This document shows positions 35,201 through 47,620 of a DNA stretch of 64,000 bases, one piece after another. The notes under the pieces are model-generated. The model was not told the DNA's origin. It did no database searches and saw nothing but the letters and a program-made list of their open reading frames with translations. Every line of letters begins with the position of its first letter. Position 1 is the first letter of the stretch. A program made the translations under genes and the position numbers. The stretch comes from Lumbricus terrestris (lineage: Eukaryota > Annelida > Clitellata > Crassiclitellata > Lumbricidae): contig OX457037.1 in assembly GCA_949752735.1 (NCBI GenBank), positions 16,907,295-16,971,294 on the forward strand, read 5' to 3'.

Positions 35201-38200
35201 CCAGGGTGCTTTACAATGTCAACAGTGCACTGGAAAGCTGCGAGTTATATATCCTATAGTGAATAGATCTTTTTTAACTTTACTTTACAGGAAGTTTCCA
35301 GCAATTGACAGGCACTTTCTTTCTTTTACTCGATAAGAAACTTCCAGTAAATAATACTTGATATGAAGTGAGCAATGTTTGCTCTCTTTGTTTTAGGCCA
35401 TTACTTGATAAGAATCCTTCAGCGAATGCCATAATTTTAATTTTTTAGGTCTTTGGGGCATTTTGAACAATGCGGGCGTATTGCTGGATTCCGGAGCCCC
35501 TGACTGGCTTAGCGTCAACGACTTCAAGAGACCAAGTGACATCAACCTGTGGGGTCTTATCGACGTCACTCTGACATTTCTGCCTCTTGTAAAGATAGAG
35601 AAAGGTCGCGTGATTAACGTCGCAAGCGCCGCTGGTCGCATTTCCATTCCCATCTGGCTTCCATATTGCGTCTCTAAATATGGAGTTGAAGCATTTACCG
35701 ATGGACTGCGGTAAGTAGGCCTACTCTTCAGTCCAAACATTCCTATCTTCAAAGACAACCGACTTAGAAGTTCTTACCCCTCATCTTTCTCGTAGCTGTC
35801 TGGTGCCTTACTCCAATCATCCATTTACATTTATGAATAAGGTTTGCGCCTCTGATGCGACTCAACGCTCGTGAATATGCTGGTGCCCTACGCTTGACCC
35901 AAAGCATCAAACAGAGCTTAAAAGCGTCAGATCAGTTTTCGAAGCGCAGGTCTCTTCATTTTCGAAGTGTCTATTTACTCATATTTACTGCATATTCCAC
36001 TTATTTATAATTCTTAAAATAATTGACCCTTTCATTTAAAGATGATAGAAATTTTATTCCGAGGGTTCTCTTTGCCGCCAATTAACGACAGACATTGTTA
36101 TGTTCACATTGTTTTTGCCGTTGTTGATTTTTAATGTGCTTTGACGTGTACTGGGTGCGGTGTGTCACGTGGATTTGTCACTTTTCCTAAATTAAACGAA
36201 GATTATTATTATTATTCACTTAGATCCCGCATTGTTTACTTACTTACTGAGTCTGAGCGCATTGCTTCATGGGATGCGGCCGATGTAGAGACCTACATCT
36301 ACAATTACAGAGACAAACTAGGCCTGCACATTCATTGAGCCGCATGTAGGTCTATAATACCTTAACCACATGCGCCAGCACTTGCGTTTTTATCTTTATC
36401 TATTTGCTTTCATCTTTTTTATCTTTCATCTTTATATATTTATTTTATTATATATTTACTAATTTATCGCAGACGATCGTGGGTTTCGTCTTCATCCAAC
36501 GACGCATAGTTGTGGGAAGCGGAGGTGGGTTCGGTGCTTTGGATCCGGAGGGTTCCAGGTTCGAATCCACATCAAGCCGCCGTGTAGGACTTCGAGCAAG
36601 TCCTTCACACGCAATTGCTCGTGCACTTCATCAGCTGCACTGGCTTCCTGTTCAGTACAGGATAAAATTCAAATTGGCATGTCTGACCTACAAATCCCTC
36701 AGCACCAATGCACCTTCCTACCTTCAGTCACTACTGACTCCTTACGTTCTTCCTCGTTGCTTGCGTTCATCGGGTACAAACCGTACAAGTCTTTTAGGTG
36801 AACCCCGATGCAGAACCATGGGCTCGCGTGCATTCCATGCCTCTGCGCCCAAAGATTGGAATCGGCTTCCACTCTGTCCTCGTGACTCTAATTCACTTCT
36901 TTCCTTCAAAAAGCGGCTCAAAACTCACTATTTCTTCTTGGATGTCTAGCATGCATCCTTCACTGGCGGCTGTTTGAGTCTATAATATTATAATATGCGC
37001 CTCGGCCCTCAGATGTGTGACCATGCGCGCGTTAAAAATTGATTTAATAAAAATGATTGTAATAATTATTATTATAGTAATAGGAAATATAATTTGTATG
37101 TCTGACTGTATGAGTGTATGTATGTAGCCTATACATGAATGAATGTACGCATTTATGTATGAAGCATTTTGATGTCGTCCGATGTTCCGAAAGGAAGGAC
37201 AGGGACTGAGAGAGAGAGAGAGATTTTGATGATTATGGGTCCATCCCCTGCCAAAAATATGTAATTTTCGAAAAATCATAGTTGATTCTCCGTATAACTA
37301 CAATGTATGCCTTGTATTTTGCGACCATGTTCTTTTGAAGCCCCAAATGGAAACCTAAAAAATATTTTCTGGCTATTTGCCCTGAAACATGGCAAGCTTG
37401 TTTCTGTTTAATCTAGTCAGAAAATGAAACTATGATTTTTCCAAGTTGAATGAATTATTTTTCAGCATAAATTTTAAATTTGTTTTAGTCGTTCCATGTA
37501 TTATTTCGGCTGCAAGGTCAGTGTGATTGAGCCTGGGCTTCACAAGACATCGATAATAGACAGTGACAGGCTGGTCAAGACCGTCGCTCAAGCGTGGCAA
37601 AAGGCTCCGCCGAATATCAAAGTTGAATACGGAAATTGCGCACAATACGGTAGAAAATTATATAATTTTATAGTAACAGCGAAGTGTTTATTATCATTAT
37701 TTCTGTTGAAGTTGTAAAACCTCGATGCTGGAAAGTTCTTATTCCATTATTTTAGTTCTGAGTGTGCTCGACGCAGTCTGTCAGGAAGACGATGAAGATG
37801 ATGCTCACTCGCAAGTTACATTTACGATGATTATTTTTTATTTTACAATATATTGTAGGCCTATATTGTATATTAATCCACATAGCGCCTTTCACAGTGC
37901 ATTTGGAGCACACCAATAAGAGGCGATCCCATTGCGAAAGACGTAGATACAAGAAAGTGGTTTTGAGACAGTGGAAAAGAGACGCTTGGAGTATTAGCTA
38001 ATATTAGTTAATGCTGATTGCGTCTGTGAATAAGCTGGTTCCCGCGACTTCGCTTTTATGGGCGCTGTAGAAATCTCGAGATTACGATTACGATTCCAGA
38101 ACGCAGGTTCAATGAAAGCAAAAGCTCGAGTTTTTGCCAAGGCATTTCTTGCTCGATGAACAAAGTGATCATGTCTGTTAAGTGAGCGCAAAGGACGAAG

Positions 38201-39959
38201 AGAGGAAGATGAAGTCGGCAGACGGACTTGATATCGAAGCTACTTAGACGCTAGGCCACAGTAGGACCAGTAAATTCAGGCAGAAACCTTAAGTTGAATT
38301 CAAGCGGTAAGGGGGAGCCAATGGAGATGATTAAGCGGATGGATGGCGTCATGTTGACATTCCTATTATCACGTTGACATTCCTATTGTCATGTTGACAT
38401 TCCTATTGTTATGTTGACATTCCTAATGTCATGTTGACATTCCAGTTGTCAATGGATGATTGAGAGAAGAAAGAACTACGAAAAATGAAAATCGTCAACA
38501 GAATGCTCCAAAATAGGAAGATGAATATTAGTCGAAGGAGAAGAAGAAAAAGAAGAATGAAAAGAAGAGAAAAATAGAAGAAACTTGGAAATGAAGAATG
38601 CTGAAAAGAGGAGGAGGCGCCTAAAGAAAGGATTATGTGCATAATAATTTTCAGGCCATGTCTGGATGATTTAAAAAACCCGACCAATTATAGATTGACC
38701 GGCAACAACCGCCAACCAAAGGTTTCGTGCAAGGCTTAGACGCAAACTATGTTAGGACGACCTCAGTAGAATAATCACACCAATCGTTTTCCAGCGTTTT
38801 CAGATCATTAGCTGAGTAGAAAAGCTCCTATAACTTTAGTGATTCCGCGTAGGAAACCCACGAACAGATAAGACGGTTTTTTTACACATAGATAACTAGA
38901 AACAAGAGGCTAATGCAGTTTTATCCCCCCCTTTAAGCTATCCGAGGGATGAATTAATGTATCCCCCGGATGGAATATAGCCTAAATAGCCTAAAAGTAT
39001 AGAATATCCGGGAGACAAAACAATCTAGGCCTATCCCTATTTTTGAAAAATGCATGTATATATAAATGATTTTTTTTGCTATGATCAAAATTTAAAGTGA
39101 CTCTAATCGTTTACAGTGTCCTAAGCAATGGTCAGAGCAAGACAATTCGAATTTAGATATACTTAGTGGCTCTAAGTGTAGGCCTATACTTAAGTGTTCT
39201 AGGCTAAATTAATGTGTTCTGAGTGATCTAAAATTAAAGCAAAGAAAATTATCTAGTACGAATAAACATGCCTGTTAGTGTCATTGTTCAGAACAAAGCA
39301 GATGGAAGTTAATTTGCAAAAATAAATACACGCGGAAGTGGCTTTCATTTGGGGGGATATGATTAATACGGGGGATACTCTATTTCGAGACACCAGCTTC
39401 TAACTGTGATATAGGCCTACAATCAAATAAACCCATTTGGAGTCAGCCTAATCATCACAATAATATCAGTTACAATGATAATACTGATATTAAATCAGAA
39501 ATTGATTTATCCGCAGATCTTGTAAGTTCAGAGGAAAAAAATACCATAGATCTAATAAATAATATTTCCATTTACCCATAGCTTATATTAACTGCTTCGT
39601 GTGAATAGCCTATTTAACTATTGTTGGCATTTACCCACACATTGCTGTACTTTAGCTAAATGTTATCCTGACTTCATTGATACCCTGCTATTTCTGTTAA
39701 TGAACAAAATTTCCTTCAACTTGTACTCTTAGAAAAAGAAATTGGCAAGATGCTGGAATTTGCGTCGGATCGCTGTTCCGATGTCATTGATGCATTCGAA
39801 CATGCTCTCCTCGCTTCTTATCCAAAGGCACGATACCTCGTCGGAGCTGACGCCAAGTACATCTTCAATCCAGTACAGGCGTTGCCAGAATGGCTGGGGG
39901 ACTGGATCCTGCGAGTAGTTAACCCAGGCAGGATGCTTCCGGTCGTAGAAAGGAAATAG
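29240..39959 (+). CDS. SDR gene A: retinol dehydrogenase / 17-beta-HSD6-like, four exons (324 aa)
   Basis: Exons 29240-29564, 35449-35710, 37489-37649 and 39733-39959 have GT/AG borders and matching phases, totalling 975 bp ending in TAG. Residues 1-25 form a hydrophobic N-terminal anchor. The cofactor motif TGCDSGFG is at 38-45, NNAG at 115-118, catalytic Ser168, and YCVSK (Tyr181, Lys185); VIEPG follows in exon 3. Size and motifs fit the SDR9C group, which oxidises or reduces retinol and hydroxysteroids with NAD(H) on endoplasmic reticulum membranes; the exact substrate cannot be told. The donor after exon 3 (GTAGAA) is weak. Intron 1 is nearly 5.9 kb because of nested transposons and a satellite. 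First gene of a three-gene same-strand cluster; the most diverged from B and C by eye. Confidence 0.88.
29807..32871. mobile_element. CTAG-flanked inverted-repeat element in gene A intron 1
   Basis: The ends are GAGGCCGTCCATAAAGTACGTCACGC-type and the inverse, with CTAG at 29803-29806 and 32872-32875. The inner flanks share ACAAACTGTCACA and CCCC-rich stretches. The short arms carry no gene; most of the length is a later insertion at 29956-32180. Superfamily not assigned. Similar GGCCGTCCATAAAGTACGTCA termini occur in many invertebrate genomes (recalled). Confidence 0.7.
29956..32180 (-). mobile_element. Decayed 8-bp-duplication transposon nested in the CTAG-flanked element
   Basis: It starts TAGTGTGGTTC and ends GACCACCCTA. 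The inverted repeats reach about 150 bp inward (shared blocks GGCGCCCTC, CAGTTTGTTAGAC, CCAACTGGAAGGCGGTGCTC). An exact 8-bp duplication, CCTAGGGT, lies at 29948-29955 and 32181-32188. On the minus strand near 31125-30860 a frame reads HAR, a stop, then MARLLHIIKIIVRF. This matches the H-x-R-W block of the intact transposase at 4745-7063, with the Trp codon changed to TGA. Many stops; a dead copy. Confidence 0.65.
33971..34526. repeat. 39-bp palindromic satellite, about 14 copies, in gene A intron 1
   Basis: Each unit holds GTGCACATGACTTTTGACAA then TTAAATTGTCA and a variable ten-base segment (CACGTCATGT, ATAGTCTAGT, CATTGTCTTG, CATTGCCTTG). TGACAATTTAATTGTCA-like and CATGTGCACATG stretches are self-complementary, so the array is a string of hairpins. 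The variable segments alternate in a higher-order pattern. Confidence 0.9.
35855..35905 (+). repeat. Copy of a dispersed SINE-like repeat
   Basis: ACTCAACGCTCGTGAATATGCTGGTGCCC matches 46315-46370 and the reverse complement of 3105-3170; a weaker copy is at 38020-38065. Confidence 0.6.
36480..36593 (+). repeat. tRNA-derived SINE-like segment
   Basis: GGTTCGAATCC at 36558-36568 is a perfect RNA polymerase III box B. The upstream part lacks a convincing tRNA fold, so this is a SINE fragment rather than a tRNA gene. Confidence 0.5.
36594..36949 (+). mobile_element. LINE reverse-transcriptase C-terminal fragment
   Basis: An open frame encodes LHQLHWLPVQYRIKFKLACL, YKSLSTNAPSYLQSLL, GSRAFHASAPKDWNRLP and LLSFKKRLKTHYF, the conserved tail of CR1/L2-like LINE reverse transcriptases. 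It starts abruptly next to the SINE-like box B and ends with TAG at 36947-36949. It lies in gene A intron 2. Confidence 0.8.
38020..38450. repeat. SINE-like copy and a 20-bp tandem repeat in gene A intron 3
   Basis: 38020-38065 is a diverged copy of the GTGAATAAGCTGGTGCC repeat. At 38348-38450 a unit of ATGTTGACATTCCTATTGTC recurs five times. The rest of the intron shows no gene. Confidence 0.6.
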
Positions 39960-40210
39960 GGGACGAAGGTTGACGACAATAATATCGACTCTAAACTTTG
40001 AGGCATGCATAATCTTGGGTAAATGGGGCTCTGCGACAGTCTTATCTTTGTGATAAGCGGAGACCTGATAGACCAGAAGCAACATGACAACTTGATTTTT
40101 GTACTAACCTAGCTTATCTATCTATCTAGCGACATTAATTAATTCAGTAGGTATTTCACAAGTTTGATCTTTTTTGGATGAGATAAGACTAAGTAGAGTG
40201 ACCGTAGAAC

Positions 40211-40366
40211 CAGTGGCGTAGCCAGGAATTTTTGATGGGGGGTTTATGGTTGGAAACCCTGTTTTTTGCTATTTTTTCTTACTTGAATGGAAAAATAACC
40301 TTAAAAAACCTTTTTCCCGGAGCCAATGGGGGGTTTAACCCCGAAACCCCCTTGCCTACGCCACTG
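40211..40366. mobile_element. 156-bp hAT-like MITE
   Basis: The ends are CAGTGGCGTAGCCAGG and CCTACGCCACTG, with an exact 8-bp duplication, CGTAGAAC, at 40203-40210 and 40367-40374. The interior is G- and C-run rich. It lies just downstream of gene A. Confidence 0.88.
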
Positions 40367-41260
40367 CGTAGAACCTATACCTCCTTGACTCAGGGCGTCG
40401 TATAATAGGTTAAGAAACAGTATCTGCTGACGATTGTTTCTCTTGCTTATGTTATCTTCTCTTATCCAAAGAATGTTATTCAAAAACATGTACAAACTAG
40501 CTATCTTGACTTTAAGTTCTAAGCAGCCATACTGTCAATTGCGCTAATGTAAGCGCTCTGTAAGCTAAAGCGTTCTGCATATTGTTTATTGAATTAGACG
40601 AATATACATACATACATCTTACATGTGTAAGATGCGCAATTTGTAATACTGAAATGTGGGCTATGGTAACGACTTGACAATGTGTAGAATGCTTCATTAA
40701 AATAACGGAAAATGGATTACTCCTAATCGATTTATTTGAAATTCCTACGATCGTTCAACCACTTTGGCTCGAAAAAGTTTTTTAGAAGAATACTTGGCCA
40801 TTTGTTTTATAGCTCTGCGTGCTGCCTATGCAGTGTCGTATTAAGACAGATGGTGCCTTAAATACTGCCACACAGTTAACTCCTGTAACACTATTATTTT
40901 ATGATCATCATGTGTTCTTACTACTTGGCCTATTGTTATGTAATCTAATTGCGAACTGATAAGTTTCAATTAGTAAACGATAATTATTATTACTACTATT
41001 ACTACTATTATTAATTATAAGGATATTATAGGTTATTGCGATTAATGTCGTGTTCAAGTCGTCCTAAGAGTGCAAGTGAAGAGGCAATATGGGGCCAGTA
41101 GCGGGTATCGGGCCGCTGTCCCTCTGATCTTCTTGCATTGGCATTCAACCTCGTATCATAAATTAATTATAACACCTAGTTTGTCCTAGTAGACCTAAAG
41201 CATTCAGCGGTTAAAATATTTCCGCTACACATAATACATGTGAGCACACACGTGCATTTC

Positions 41261-41343
41261 ATGCATACATACATACATACATACATACATACATACATAC
41301 ATACATACATACATACATACATGTACAAAATTGTACATGCATG

Positions 41344-41375
<32 letters not shown>

Positions 41376-41526
41376 CATACATACATATTACATACATACA
41401 TGCATACATACACACATGCATACATACATACATACATACATACATACAAACATACATACATACATACATACATGCATACATACATACAATACATACATAC
41501 ATACATACGTACGTACGTACGTACAT
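41261..41526. repeat. (CATA)n microsatellite
   Basis: Long CATA array with short interruptions, ending in CGTACGTACGTA; abuts the mariner relic at 41530. Confidence 0.9.
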
Positions 41527-41529
41527 ACA

Positions 41530-43224
41530 CACCGTGGTTCAATAAAGAGTAAGCCAATTTTTTTCTTATAATTATCTCTAACGCCTGATGATTAATCATG
41601 CTAAAAGTTTCTCAATATTTAGAGAAATGAGCCAAGAATAGGATTCCAAAATATCATGTTATAAATTTGAACGGACAGAAAGATATGGATATTTCAACTT
41701 CATCTCCTGAAATTTCAGTTTTCAGCCAAGTCTGTTAGGGCAGTGGTTCCAAAACTTCAGTAGGCCGCGGACCGGCAATAATTTTTTGGTGATGCTAGCG
41801 GACCGCTAACTTAGGCCTCAATGGCGATGGCAAACAAACCGACCTAAATTTAAAAAAAGACTAAAATACAAGGCTAGGCCTATATACATATAGCCTACAA
41901 TTAGCCTACATTTACATTCCTTGAAGTCCTATTTGTTTAAGATTTATTATGAGTACACTTTGCTGTTAAACGCTATTTGTGCAAGATCCCTTTTTGTATA
42001 GGCGTGCCAAAAATAAATGGCCGTTTAATTATAAAAATAATAATGGCTTTTGCGATGTGTAGAGATGCAGGGAAAGATGCTTTCAATGCGCAAACACTAA
42101 CCTTGGTGCTTTTAACCATCTGCGTCTGCTCTTTTTCAGATTTGTTTGCCTACGTTTGCTCATTTTTGATTCAAAGACATTTGTTTATGTTTAAACAAAT
42201 AAACTAAACTTTTTATACTATGTTAGACAATTTTAAATTCTGCATACAGCGTTTACTAGGACTAGGCTATCGCTCACCAGAGAGCGACATTATAAGCTAG
42301 AAACTGACTGCAGTCACTCTGGACTGCAGTTATCGATGTAGTAAATTTAGCATAATTCAAATTCAAATTCAAATTGTTTGAATTCGCCATCTAAATTTAA
42401 ATAAGGCGCATTGATTTATTTCAAACTTTTAAATAGGCTATTACGACAGAAATTTAAATAAATTTTGGACAATAATTCGAATAATTTCACAAATTCAAAC
42501 AAATAAACTAATAATTACAGATTATTATTTCATTTTTAACTCTTCTCCGCGTCCGGCGATCATACCTCCGCGGACCGGTGCCGGTCCGCGGACCACCACT
42601 TTGGGAACCACTGTGTTAGGGTCTTCGTTGCGGTTTTGATGCTTGATAGTTCCCAATTTTGGTCTTCAGTGATCCAGGAGTAAAAATTAACGGAATATAT
42701 TATCGCAACGTTCTGCTGTCACAACATCTTCCACCTGTTATCAGAAATCGATAGCTCCAGAAGGCTATTTTCGTTTTCCACAGAACAGTGCAAGCCAGCT
42801 CACATAGCCAGTTAAACCATCGAAATGCTAACAAGAGAGACACCATACTTCATTTCTCCCACATTATGGCCTCCGAACAGTCCAGATTTAAATCCTGTCG
42901 TCTATGACATCCTCTTTATGTAAATAATCAAACAACAACTACTTTAAGTTTCTTCATAAAAATATTTGAGATTTTTTCATGTTTGAGGTACTTTGTTACA
43001 AAACCCAAAAATTAAATTGCTGGTAAACTGAAATTTCGGGAGATGAAGTTAGATGAAGATGAAAGATTCATGTCTTTCTATCCGTTCAAATTTATGACAT
43101 GATATTTGGAATCCTATTCTTGGTTCAATTCTCTAAATATTGGGAAAAAATTGGAATGATTAATAATTAATCAGGCGTTGAAGATATATGAAAAACAGTT
43201 TCGCTTACTTTTTTTGAACCACGG
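41530..43224 (+). mobile_element. Decayed mariner-type element with a hAT-like insertion
   Basis: The ends are CACCGTGGTTCAA and its inverse. The inverted repeats are about 200 bp and share AGATGAAGTT and CCAAGAATAGGATTCCAAA blocks. The plus strand at about 42670-42920 encodes a broken Tc1/mariner transposase C-terminus: INGIYYRNVLLSQHLPPVI, then in other frames remnants of the FQQDSAPAH and PNSPDLNP blocks. Stops and frameshifts make it dead. Bases 41741-42613 are a later insertion. Confidence 0.75.
41741..42613. mobile_element. hAT-like non-autonomous element (873 bp) inside the mariner relic
   Basis: The ends are CAGTGGTTCCAAAA and TTTGGGAACCACTG, with an exact 8-bp duplication, TGTTAGGG, at 41733-41740 and 42614-42621. 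GC-rich CCGCGGACCGG-type palindromes lie near the ends. No transposase. Confidence 0.88.
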
Positions 43225-43671
43225 TGCACGTAAAATGTTCTCCAATCAGATTCAGACATGTAGACAGCGAAGGTGAACTCAACGGTCAACTCAAGAGCAA
43301 AATGAAAAGGTCAAGATCACACGGTCGCTACATAGAGGCGTCTGCGTTACCTCCAGTGGAGTTCAACCTAACAGAGCCACACAAAATCGTTTTAAAGTTT
43401 ATGCAACGACGCTTCATAACTTACATGCAGATAATTAGCGTCAAGCCCAGAATGTAGGCCTATAATTATGCAAGGGCATTATGTCTTAGGAAAGTTAGAA
43501 GCCTTAGGCCTACAGTACTTTACGTATACTATGGTACAATGTGGTACATGTATAATTTTTGGGGTCCAAAGCAGATGTGCAAGTAGGTACACAAATGCTG
43601 GCGTTCGTATACACGTATTATTTTTTTGTTTTTATCAGACAATATAGCCTACTATGGCTTCAGACGATGTT

Positions 43672-43672
<1 letters not shown>

Positions 43673-43741
<69 letters not shown>
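43673..43741. repeat. (AAT)n microsatellite
   Basis: Uninterrupted AAT trinucleotide array. Confidence 0.9.
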
Positions 43742-44225
43742 GGGCCATTCCGGACTGGTTTTATAGACGGTTTGCGTAGACGCGTCACGGCTCATTTGCA
43801 TAATGGCCTGCGCCATCTTGATATACAGGCAATACTTGTTACCATTGGATACGTATGCGAATAGCGCTTATTATAACAATTATTTCCTGTGCTTTTACTG
43901 TTTTATCTGCGGCAAACTTACGGAAATGGATAAAGATTCAATTAGAGAAGTCCAAAATACACGAGCTTGACCAGGTTGGTTAAGCTTGTCCAGGTTAACA
44001 TGCGAAGAGCACCGGCGGCTAAAAACTGCAGCCAGAGACAATCTATCGCAAGCGAAACTGAAAAATGTAAATGTAAATGTAATCGCATATTTATATAGCG
44101 GCTGTCTTATGGCCTCGACCCTGAGGGTGAGATCCTTCACCACCGCTACTCCACGTTTATATTGCGACCGAGCCACCCGCAGCCCGAAAGGCTCTGTTAC
44201 AATCAGCTGTTTTGCGATGCTCTAA

Positions 44226-46010
44226 GACAGACCACCTTGTCGGCTCGCATAGAGACATGGTCTCAATACAGACACCACAATCCTTAGGGAGTTATTTAAT
44301 TCACTTAGGTTTATTCGACAAATTATTATCTGAGCATGTTGTTTCAGCGAATAGCCTAATTAGCTGATCGCGGATTCACCATTGCCCAGTGTAATTTATT
44401 AATGCCTCTCGTCATATGGCAGAGTGTATGCAAAAAGAGCTTTGAAATTTGAACAAAGTTGAATTTCAAACGTTCACACATAGCCTACACGTTGGGAGAA
44501 CACATCAGTGCATCAAAAGTACACTATAATTGGAAAACCTTTATCCCTTTATTTTATTTAAAAAGCATCTCGGGAGATTGGACACATTGACAGTATCATA
44601 GTATGGTTCAGATATGCTACTGCTGTTTAAAAGCAATCTTAGCAATTTTGCTGTGCCATTTTCTGAATAGTGCACAGTATTCTGACAGTGGAATTACTAT
44701 AGTTACCTAGTCAGTGTTTTATTTCAAATTTGTTTTCTATTTTGCTGCATATAGTCGGATGCAGTGTTGTAGGCTACCGTAGTTGTTGTGCTGGTATCAG
44801 GGGACCTGTTACTATAAGTCTCCCTTGTGTTAACAGTTTACTTCAACAATATTCAGTCATAACAAGTTTGTTGATAAATTTAATTGCTAAACCTAACGGC
44901 AACAAGACTGCAAAGCATCAAATATTTTAGGTAAATATTGAAGAAAATATTTTTATACTTCTTTGAAATGGGTGAAGCTATGTACCCATTATAGTTGCCA
45001 GTGATTAAAATATTACATGGTTGACTTTCCAAAAAGCTCAGGCAAAACACATAATTATGGGAAAATGGTGAAGCTTCTTGGTTGCTTACATGCATCCGAA
45101 ATTGACTGACATAATGTTACAGTTGCTCTGCCTACAAACATGCATATAACTGCAGAATGGAATGTGTGCAAAACAAAGTTGCAAAATTCAATTTCACAAG
45201 ACTGCACACCGGTACTTGTATCTTATAAAAAATAATAGGTCTAATGGTGTTCCTTCTGAAGTTGAATATCATAAATGACATAGCTGCTCATGAGCAACAC
45301 CCCATGCTCTGTTGCAGCCAATTTAAATTTGGATTCAATGAGATGGCAAAATTAATAGGTTTAAGCAACGAGTAAAGGTTTCGATACACTTGTGCAACAA
45401 ACATCTTTCAGATTGGAGGCTGCTATCCTGCATGCTCAAAATCTGATTTAATTTCAGGTCTATACCTGTCTTTCTTTCCATCAACGCCTTATCATTTTCT
45501 AACATTTTACAATAACTGATTCTGTTTGTTCAGAAGTTAAGCTAGGGTGCATGTAGTATGTCCATTGATAAAACAAGCATAACTGTCAGAACAAGGTGAC
45601 ATCAAGGGCAGCTCTGCAGTTCATGGTCAAACTGACAATCTAGAATAATAGTGGTCTATTTCTAAGTCTGTTGAATCAGCCTTTGCTAACAACTTTCAAG
45701 ATGAAGCTGATGATGAACTAGATTAGGCAGACAGCTTACAATGTAGAAGCTAAGGAACTTGATGACAATGGTGTGCTTAAGATACTGTATAGTTGACAAG
45801 ACCAGATACAGTGACAAAGATATGAGGATCCAGCACTCAACTAGCTGCCAAGACTTCTTCTATTTCTTTGACAAAGAGAAGTCCATGTCAGCCAGAGGAT
45901 GATAAGTCAAGTTTCTCGACTGCTGGTCACAACACATCTTAGGTTTTCCAACCGAGCCACTGACTACAGTACCACACTTCTAAGGGTGTTAGGGCCCGCA
46001 GTTGTAAATG
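44226..46010. other. Intergenic, nothing recognised
   Basis: AT-rich sequence with short, unsupported frames. A TTTATATAGCG retroelement-end motif lies just before it at 44089-44101. Confidence 0.4.
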
Positions 46011-46029
46011 TGTGCTTGGTGGACCGATC

Positions 46030-46380
46030 GATGTGTTTCAGAGGGGCCATTGGAGGGTAATCACAGCCCCACTGCCCCAGTCCGCACTAGTCTTGATGCG
46101 GCTTTGCTAACCTTCCTCAGGCTCCTCTACTCATCACAGCTCGGGCTTCCCATTGGAAATTAAAGGCACTTCTTCAAGAACTCTTACCCCGTCTCATCTG
46201 CATGATCATTGCAATTCACAACCCAAACGACATTCTACTCTGCCCCCTCTGATCCTATGGACTCTGGCAGCTGGGCTCGGGCCTCTTTTGGTCTACTCTC
46301 ATCTGACAACCCTTCTGACTCAACGCAGCGCTCGTGAATAAGCTGGTGCCCCGCGCTTGGCTTTCAAGTGGTGGTTTACA
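46030..46380 (+). repeat. Dispersed retroelement 3' region with the GTGAATAAGCTGGTGCC repeat
   Basis: A broken frame (CATGATCATTGCAATTCACA region) runs into ACTCAACGCAGCGCTCGTGA and the AAGCTGGTGCCCCGCGCTTGG block shared with 3105-3170 and 35855-35905. Probably the 3' end of a non-LTR element; family not recognised. Confidence 0.5.
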
Positions 46381-46738
46381 ATTACGTTGGAAGCAGCCCA
46401 GCCCAGTCCGTGAAAAAGCATAAAGCATAGGCCTAGACCTGCTTGTTTATAATAGCAGATCTGGGCTCCGGCCGAAATTCGCTTCAGGGATTCGGGCCGC
46501 TCCAGGCTGGACGGTGTTTAGACCGCTATGTGGGTTAAGGTATACCGTATAGGCCTATGGATAAATCAATTGGCCAATGACGATAACTTTATTCCATCAA
46601 CAAACAATTCACCGGGTAACGGCGTGTGGCCTACTTTGACAACAGCTCACAGCTGTAAGCCAGTATGGCCGACCACAGAGTCGCACATTAGGCCACGCCC
46701 TTTTGTATTCCGTCTATAGAAGTAGTTAGGAGATAAGT

Positions 46739-46835
46739 CCCCGAGGGATCCTAAATACCTCGGGGCAAAAAAAAAATAATAATAATTTCTTAGCATTAGG
46801 GTGTAAGCCCCTGAGGGATCATAAGTACCTCAGGG
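46739..46835 (+). repeat. Tandem pair of 8-bp stem-loops with 11-base loops
   Basis: CCCCGAGG / CCTCGGGG (46739-46765) and CCCTGAGG / CCTCAGGG (46809-46835), 70 bp apart, each followed by an A-rich run. The loops are GATCCTAAATA and GATCATAAGTA. The two stems differ by one base pair, changed on both sides. Confidence 0.8.
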
Positions 46836-46954
46836 CAAAAAAAAATAATATCTTTTCTTTAATTAAACGCAAGACGCACCGCGCTTAACATTTACAAGTT
46901 ATGCAGTAATCTTAATTAATCTTAACAATACCAACTGAACAGACAGCTCTGTAA

Positions 46955-47065
46955 TTACACGGCGCTAATTGCAGCCTACAAAGCAAATCCGCCCAACGGG
47001 GCTCAAACTCACTACCTCTCGCACTCTTGGCCAGCGTGTTAACCACTACTCTACCGGGCCCCCCC
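46955..47065 (-). repeat. tRNA-derived SINE, minus strand
   Basis: The minus strand contains TAGAGTAGTGGTTAACACGC (box A-like) and, about 45 bases on, GAGTTTGAGCCCC (box B-like), preceded by a C/G-rich start. It does not fold as a complete tRNA with confidence. Confidence 0.55.
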
Positions 47066-47620
47066 CCCCAAATGGCATCTGTTGCTTGGCGTTGCATATC
47101 AAGAAACATTTTGTCCGATGCTGTGCACTGGCTAAGGCAGCCAGACTATAGCGAGGTAATTTATTTTTAGCACTCGAGCAAAGTGCTGAAAAGATTGACA
47201 AAGAAAAAATTGAATGTAGGCCTAATCACTAGCTCGCCTGCCCTACTTAACAATATAGCCTACTATGGCTTCAATGGCTCTTGATCTTGATGTTTACCAG
47301 GTTTTGCCACATAATACAGAATAGGCGCACGAGGTATCCAAACTGTAAGCAGTCAAAGTAGGTCATTATGTCAATAAGTGTGTATACCGAGGTAGTCGTT
47401 TTGCGCAGGGTGATATCTATGCTACCTGTGAATGGATAGATTGTTAGACGATGATACATTGACAAACATTGGGCCCGCTCTACTAATATCCAGATTGGAC
47501 TGACCGAGGTTCAAAGGCATCGAGAGCAGATGTATCGGATAATTAATTTAAAATTAGCACTGGCAATACAGATCAGTTAGACCTATACTGTAGTTGGCAG
47601 GGTAATAATTCTATATTAAG

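Noticed and set aside
36558..36568. Possible tRNA gene from a perfect box B
   Set aside because: No matching acceptor stem or anticodon arm could be built; a SINE remnant explains it.
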